Assembly: GCA_000421085.1 (NCBI GenBank)
Contig: ATWE01000001.1
Location: forward strand, 124,001-188,000
Origin: Ensifer sp. USDA 6670
GTDB lineage: Bacteria > Pseudomonadota > Alphaproteobacteria > Rhizobiales > Rhizobiaceae
DNA: 64,000 nucleotides
Reading direction: 5' to 3'
The position numbers and the translations under genes are program-made. Of the stretch, positions 61,062 to 64,000 are shown in pieces. The first letter of the stretch is position 1. The number at the start of each line of letters is the position of its first letter. The notes beneath the pieces are model-generated. The model did no database searches and had not been told where the DNA came from. It saw only the letters and a list, made by a program, of their open reading frames with translations.

Positions 61062-61613
61062 ATGAAAAAGCACGATCTCGTCTATCTGACTGAAGACGCA
61101 TCCCACGACGCAGCCATCGAAACCATCAATGAAGAGGCCTTCGGGCCGGGTCGCTTCGCCCGCGCCGCCGCGCGGATTCGCGAGCAGGGACCCCATGACC
61201 GGGCGCTCTCCTTCATCTGCGCCGATAATGGCGAAACGATCGCGTCGGTCCGGATGACGCCGGTGACCGCCGGATCGGTGAAAGGACACCTGCTCGGCCC
61301 ACTTGCCGTCCGGCCCGCGCACAAGAACCAGGGCATCGGCCGGGAACTCGTCCGCATTGCAGTCGAAGCGGCCCGCCGGAAGGGCTCCGAAGCGATTATC
61401 CTCGTCGGCGATCCGCCCTATTACCAGCCGCTCGGCTTTGAGAAGGTACGCTACGGCGCGCTCCAATTCCCGGGTCCCGTCGATCCGGCGAGGGTTCTCG
61501 TCGTGCCGGTCGCGCCGGACGTCCACGCGCGGCTTGAAGGCGTGATCGCCTGGCGGGACGACGGCGCCGTCTGCCTCACTGCGCGCGCGCAGGCGCAAGG
61601 GGCCGCTGCCTGA
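61062..61613 (+). CDS. GNAT family N-acetyltransferase (YhbS-like)
   Basis: A 183-residue acetyltransferase of the YhbS type: acetyl-CoA motif LAVRPAHKNQGIGRELVRIA (about 82-101) and the later DPPYYQPLGFEKVRYG. The substrate is unknown. It diverges from the glutathionyl-hydroquinone reductase gene; the 224-bp intergenic region contains no recognisable motif. Confidence 0.88.
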   Translation: MKKHDLVYLTEDASHDAAIETINEEAFGPGRFARAAARIREQGPHDRALSFICADNGETIASVRMTPVTAGSVKGHLLGPLAVRPAHKNQGIGRELVRIAVEAARRKGSEAIILVGDPPYYQPLGFEKVRYGALQFPGPVDPARVLVVPVAPDVHARLEGVIAWRDDGAVCLTARAQAQGAAA

Positions 61614-61678
61614 TAACCTTGATGCTGGAACTTCGCCATCCTCGGCCCGAGGATGACGAAGTCGTGGCATCGCCGGCG

Positions 61679-63748
61679 TTACCGGCCCTCGCGATACCAG
61701 GTAGCGGAGATGAGGAAGAGCAGTGCCGCCAGGCCGAAGAGCCCCGCGAAAAGCGAAAGGGAATCGATACCCTTCAGAACCGTCTCGTCGGTCATGCGCA
61801 GCGACAGGCGCTGATCGTCGGCGACACGGACGGCGCCGCGAACCGGGAGGATAGACGGGAGGTCGACCGGTCCGTCGGCGCTCGCCAGGCGGCGGACCAG
61901 GCCCTTCGTCTTCTTCGCCCACGGTTTGATCTTCTCTTCCGTGGAAATCGCCGCCTTGAATTCGGGCGCATCGACGTTGCCGACATGGACGAGCGTCGTC
62001 AATTCGTCGTTGGCAACTTCGAAGAGGCCGATCTCATTGGTCTCGACCTCAGCCCTGTAGAGCCCCGGCTCGCCTTCCGTGAGCGTGACTTCCTGGGTCC
62101 GGCCGGAAGGATAGGTGAGGGTCGCCTGGCCGGGATCTCCTTCGATCGTCTGGCGCGTGATCTCGAGCGTCCGGCCCATGGCGCGAGCGGTAAGCGCCTC
62201 CTCTTCGAGCGCCGGCTCCTGCATGAGCCAATGCGCCGTGCGGCGATAGAGCGAGACATGCGGCCCACCGCCTTCGAAGCCGCGCGCCCACAGCCAGCCC
62301 TGATCGGATAGCAGCATGGCGACGCGCCCTTTGCCGACGCGGTTGAGGACCAGCAGCGGCTTGCCGTCTGCAGCTTCCATCACCGTCTGCCCGAGCGGCC
62401 TGTCCACATCGACGGTACGGAACCAGCGGCCCCAGGCCGGCGGCTCGTTCGCTGCCCCTTCGAGGCCGCGGGTGACCGGATGCTTCTTTCCCTCCTCGGA
62501 CAGCCGGGGGAAGAACGCCTTCTCGTTCATGACGCCGGTCGGCGTTGCCGGCAGCACCGCCGCAAGCGGGGTCGCGGCGATCGAATCGTCGCCGGCGTGC
62601 TCCGGCCCGGCGGCGATCAGCAGCGCTCCACCGTTCTGCACGTATTGGGCGATGTTGTCGTAATAGAGGATCGGCAGCACGCCACGATGCTGGTAGCGAT
62701 CGAAGATGATGAGATCGAACTCGCTGATCTTGTCGACGAAAAGCTCCCGCGTCGGGAAGGCGATGAGCGAGAGTTCGTTGATCGGCGTGCCGTCCTGTTT
62801 CTCCGGTGGCCGCAGAATGGTGAAATGGACGAGGTCGACCGCGGCATCGGATTTAAGGAGGTTGCGCCAGGCGCGCTCGCCCGCATGCGGCTCTCCGGAA
62901 ACGAGGAGCACGCGAAGATTTTCTCGGATGCCGTCCAGCACATGTACGGCGCGGTTGTTCGTCTCGGTCACTTCTCCGGGAACCGGATTGACTGCGAATT
63001 CCAGTATGTTGTTGCCGCCGCGCGGTACGGTGAAGGTGAACGGAACGTCTGTGCCGGGCTCCGCCTGCTCCGTGGCGATCTCGTTGCCGTTCAGGCGGAT
63101 CGTCACCTCGGCGCTGCCGCCGGGAGCCGCGCCGTCGTCCACGACCCGAAATGTCATCTGCTGCTGTTCGCCGACGATGCCGAAGCGGGGGGCGCTCACG
63201 ATTTCGATGCGCCGGTCGAACTCGTCCGGCTTGCCGCTTATCAGGGCGTGGACGGGTGCATCGAAGCCGAGCTTCTGGTTGACATCCGGCACGTCGTGGA
63301 TCTGGCCGTCGGTGATGAAGATGGCGCCGCCGACACGGGCGGGCGGCACGTCTGCAAGTGCCGTTGTCAGGGCGCCGAAGAGCCTGGTCGAGGGTGCCTC
63401 GGTTTCCTCGCCGTCGGCGGCTTCGACGATGCGCGCCTCGATCTGGGGGAAACGGGAAAGGCGCTCCTTGAGGCCTTCGAGCGCCTGGTCCGTCTGCGCG
63501 CGGCGGTCACCGTTCTCCTGGCTCTGGCTGCGGTCGACAACGACGGCGACAATGGTGGAGAGGGGTTCGCGCTCCTCCTGAAAGAGGACGGGATTTGCAA
63601 GAGCGAAGCAGAATGCAGCCAGCGCTGCCGCCCTGATCCACGCTCCACGAACACCGCGCCAGATGCCGAGTGCCGCCAGAACGACTGCGACAAGCGTCAG
63701 TGCCGCGAGATAGGGCCAGGCGAGAAGCGGCGAGAAATCGATTGTCAT
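61679..63748 (-). CDS. Large membrane-associated protein with VWA/GATase-like domain
   Basis: A 689-residue protein. Two N-terminal membrane helices (about 10-30 and 35-52) are followed by a VWA-like segment (STIVAVVVDRSQSQENGDRR; GGAIFITDGQIHDVPD, DxSxS present), a long periplasmic beta-rich part, and a glutamine-amidotransferase-like fold (NLRVLLVSGEPHAGERAWRN; ALLIAAGPEHAG). A C-terminal membrane helix is at about 660-685. It follows a DUF4159-type gene by 10 bp. In related alphaproteobacteria this pair accompanies MoxR/BatA-type genes; the function is not established. Confidence 0.85.
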   Translation of the reverse strand: MTIDFSPLLAWPYLAALTLVAVVLAALGIWRGVRGAWIRAAALAAFCFALANPVLFQEEREPLSTIVAVVVDRSQSQENGDRRAQTDQALEGLKERLSRFPQIEARIVEAADGEETEAPSTRLFGALTTALADVPPARVGGAIFITDGQIHDVPDVNQKLGFDAPVHALISGKPDEFDRRIEIVSAPRFGIVGEQQQMTFRVVDDGAAPGGSAEVTIRLNGNEIATEQAEPGTDVPFTFTVPRGGNNILEFAVNPVPGEVTETNNRAVHVLDGIRENLRVLLVSGEPHAGERAWRNLLKSDAAVDLVHFTILRPPEKQDGTPINELSLIAFPTRELFVDKISEFDLIIFDRYQHRGVLPILYYDNIAQYVQNGGALLIAAGPEHAGDDSIAATPLAAVLPATPTGVMNEKAFFPRLSEEGKKHPVTRGLEGAANEPPAWGRWFRTVDVDRPLGQTVMEAADGKPLLVLNRVGKGRVAMLLSDQGWLWARGFEGGGPHVSLYRRTAHWLMQEPALEEEALTARAMGRTLEITRQTIEGDPGQATLTYPSGRTQEVTLTEGEPGLYRAEVETNEIGLFEVANDELTTLVHVGNVDAPEFKAAISTEEKIKPWAKKTKGLVRRLASADGPVDLPSILPVRGAVRVADDQRLSLRMTDETVLKGIDSLSLFAGLFGLAALLFLISATWYREGR

Positions 63749-63758
63749 CGCCGGGTCC

Positions 63759-64000
63759 TCACTGTCCGAGCCGCTCGAGCAGGGCGGGCACGTGCACCTG
63801 GTCGGCCTTGTAGTTGCCGGTCAGCATGTACATCATGATGTTGACACCGGAGCGAAAGGCGTATTCGCGCTGCATTTCGTCCGGCGGCACGGTCGGCAGG
63901 AGTGCGACTCCGTTCGAATCCACCGCCCATGCACCGGCAAAGTCGTTGCCGGTGATGATGATCGGCGTCACCCCGTCGCCCGGTCGCGCCGGCCGGTTGC
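63759..64000 (-). CDS. DUF4159-type protein (partial, C-terminal end only)
   Basis: Only the last 80 codons are visible; the rest lies beyond the right edge. The segment AFRSGVNIMMYMLTGNYKAD and the end VHVPALLERLGQ match the C-terminus of DUF4159-domain membrane proteins. It is upstream in the same operon as the 689-residue protein. The BatA-like N-terminal part, if present, is outside the window. Confidence 0.75.
   Translation of the reverse strand, partial: NRPARPGDGVTPIIITGNDFAGAWAVDSNGVALLPTVPPDEMQREYAFRSGVNIMMYMLTGNYKADQVHVPALLERLGQ

Noticed and set aside
1..64000. CRISPR arrays, tRNA, rRNA, prophage and complete IS elements
   Set aside because: No regularly spaced repeats, cloverleaf sequences, rRNA motifs, integrases or transposases were seen.

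Overview
The window is GC-rich, densely coded chromosomal DNA from an alphaproteobacterium of the order Rhizobiales, almost certainly Sinorhizobium (Ensifer), close to S. meliloti or S. medicae. The markers are hmuPSTUV, a NolR-type regulator, choXWV, the fused trpE(G) gene with its 14-residue trpL leader, the shmR-type heme receptor next to trpE(G), an ntrPR-like toxin-antitoxin pair, and many RIME-type palindromic repeats. I see no rRNA, tRNA, CRISPR array, phage or complete insertion sequence. These identifications rest on reading and memory, not on database searches.

Layout. 1-6.5 kb is a heme and iron region: hmuPSTUV on the minus strand, diverging from a small secreted protein plus tonB, then a DUF2325 / unknown / IsdG-like heme monooxygenase operon. 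Two iron-responsive (TGA-N9-TCA) operator candidates lie here; a third is in front of shmR at 43.9 kb. 6.6-9.2 kb holds a DUF423 protein, a truncated hemoglobin, an ntrPR-like pair, and a TetR regulator followed by an SMR efflux protein. 9.4-15.8 kb is a dipeptidase plus a five-gene dipeptide/oligopeptide ABC operon, ending at a 277-bp MITE-like inverted-repeat element. 16-18.8 kb carries a KDG-kinase-like gene divergent from a GH13 glucosidase. 18.8-26.1 kb is a minus-strand operon of adenine deaminase, an iron-type ABC importer, a metallo-beta-lactamase-fold protein and a histidine phosphatase. 26.1-29.5 kb has an omega-aminotransferase, a frameshifted P-loop kinase, nolR and a HugZ-like protein; 29.5-32.5 kb is choXWV.

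32.8-43.7 kb has thymidine kinase, then a five-gene operon of unknown function (coiled-coil protein, unknown protein, AAA+ ATPase, unknown protein, DUF2333-type membrane protein) interrupted by a DUF559 nuclease-like gene bracketed by palindromic repeats. Formate-THF ligase and an extensin-like protein follow. 44-54.4 kb contains shmR, trpL-trpE(G), a cation exporter coupled to queF, a GNAT/HupE pair, a ClpP-like protease, and leuA behind a leucine-rich leader peptide. 54.5-64 kb has a small kinase, an ECF sigma/anti-sigma pair, a metallophosphoesterase, a Nudix hydrolase with a decayed second fragment, a Fic toxin with a VbhA-like antitoxin, a glutathionyl-hydroquinone reductase, a GNAT protein and a large envelope protein next to a DUF4159-type gene cut by the window end.

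How the parts connect. Heme enters through the ShmR receptor (43.9 kb) driven by TonB (4.3 kb), crosses the inner membrane by HmuTUV, and can be handled by three different heme-binding/degrading families (HmuS, HmuQ-like, HugZ-like); the operators suggest joint iron control. Two amino-acid operons (trp, leu) use ribosome-sensing leaders that look leaderless at the 5' end. The best candidate for an undescribed system is the AAA+ cluster at 33.5-40.9 kb. The Fic/antitoxin pair is also notable because both partners have lost the charged residues that normally meet at their inhibitory interface.
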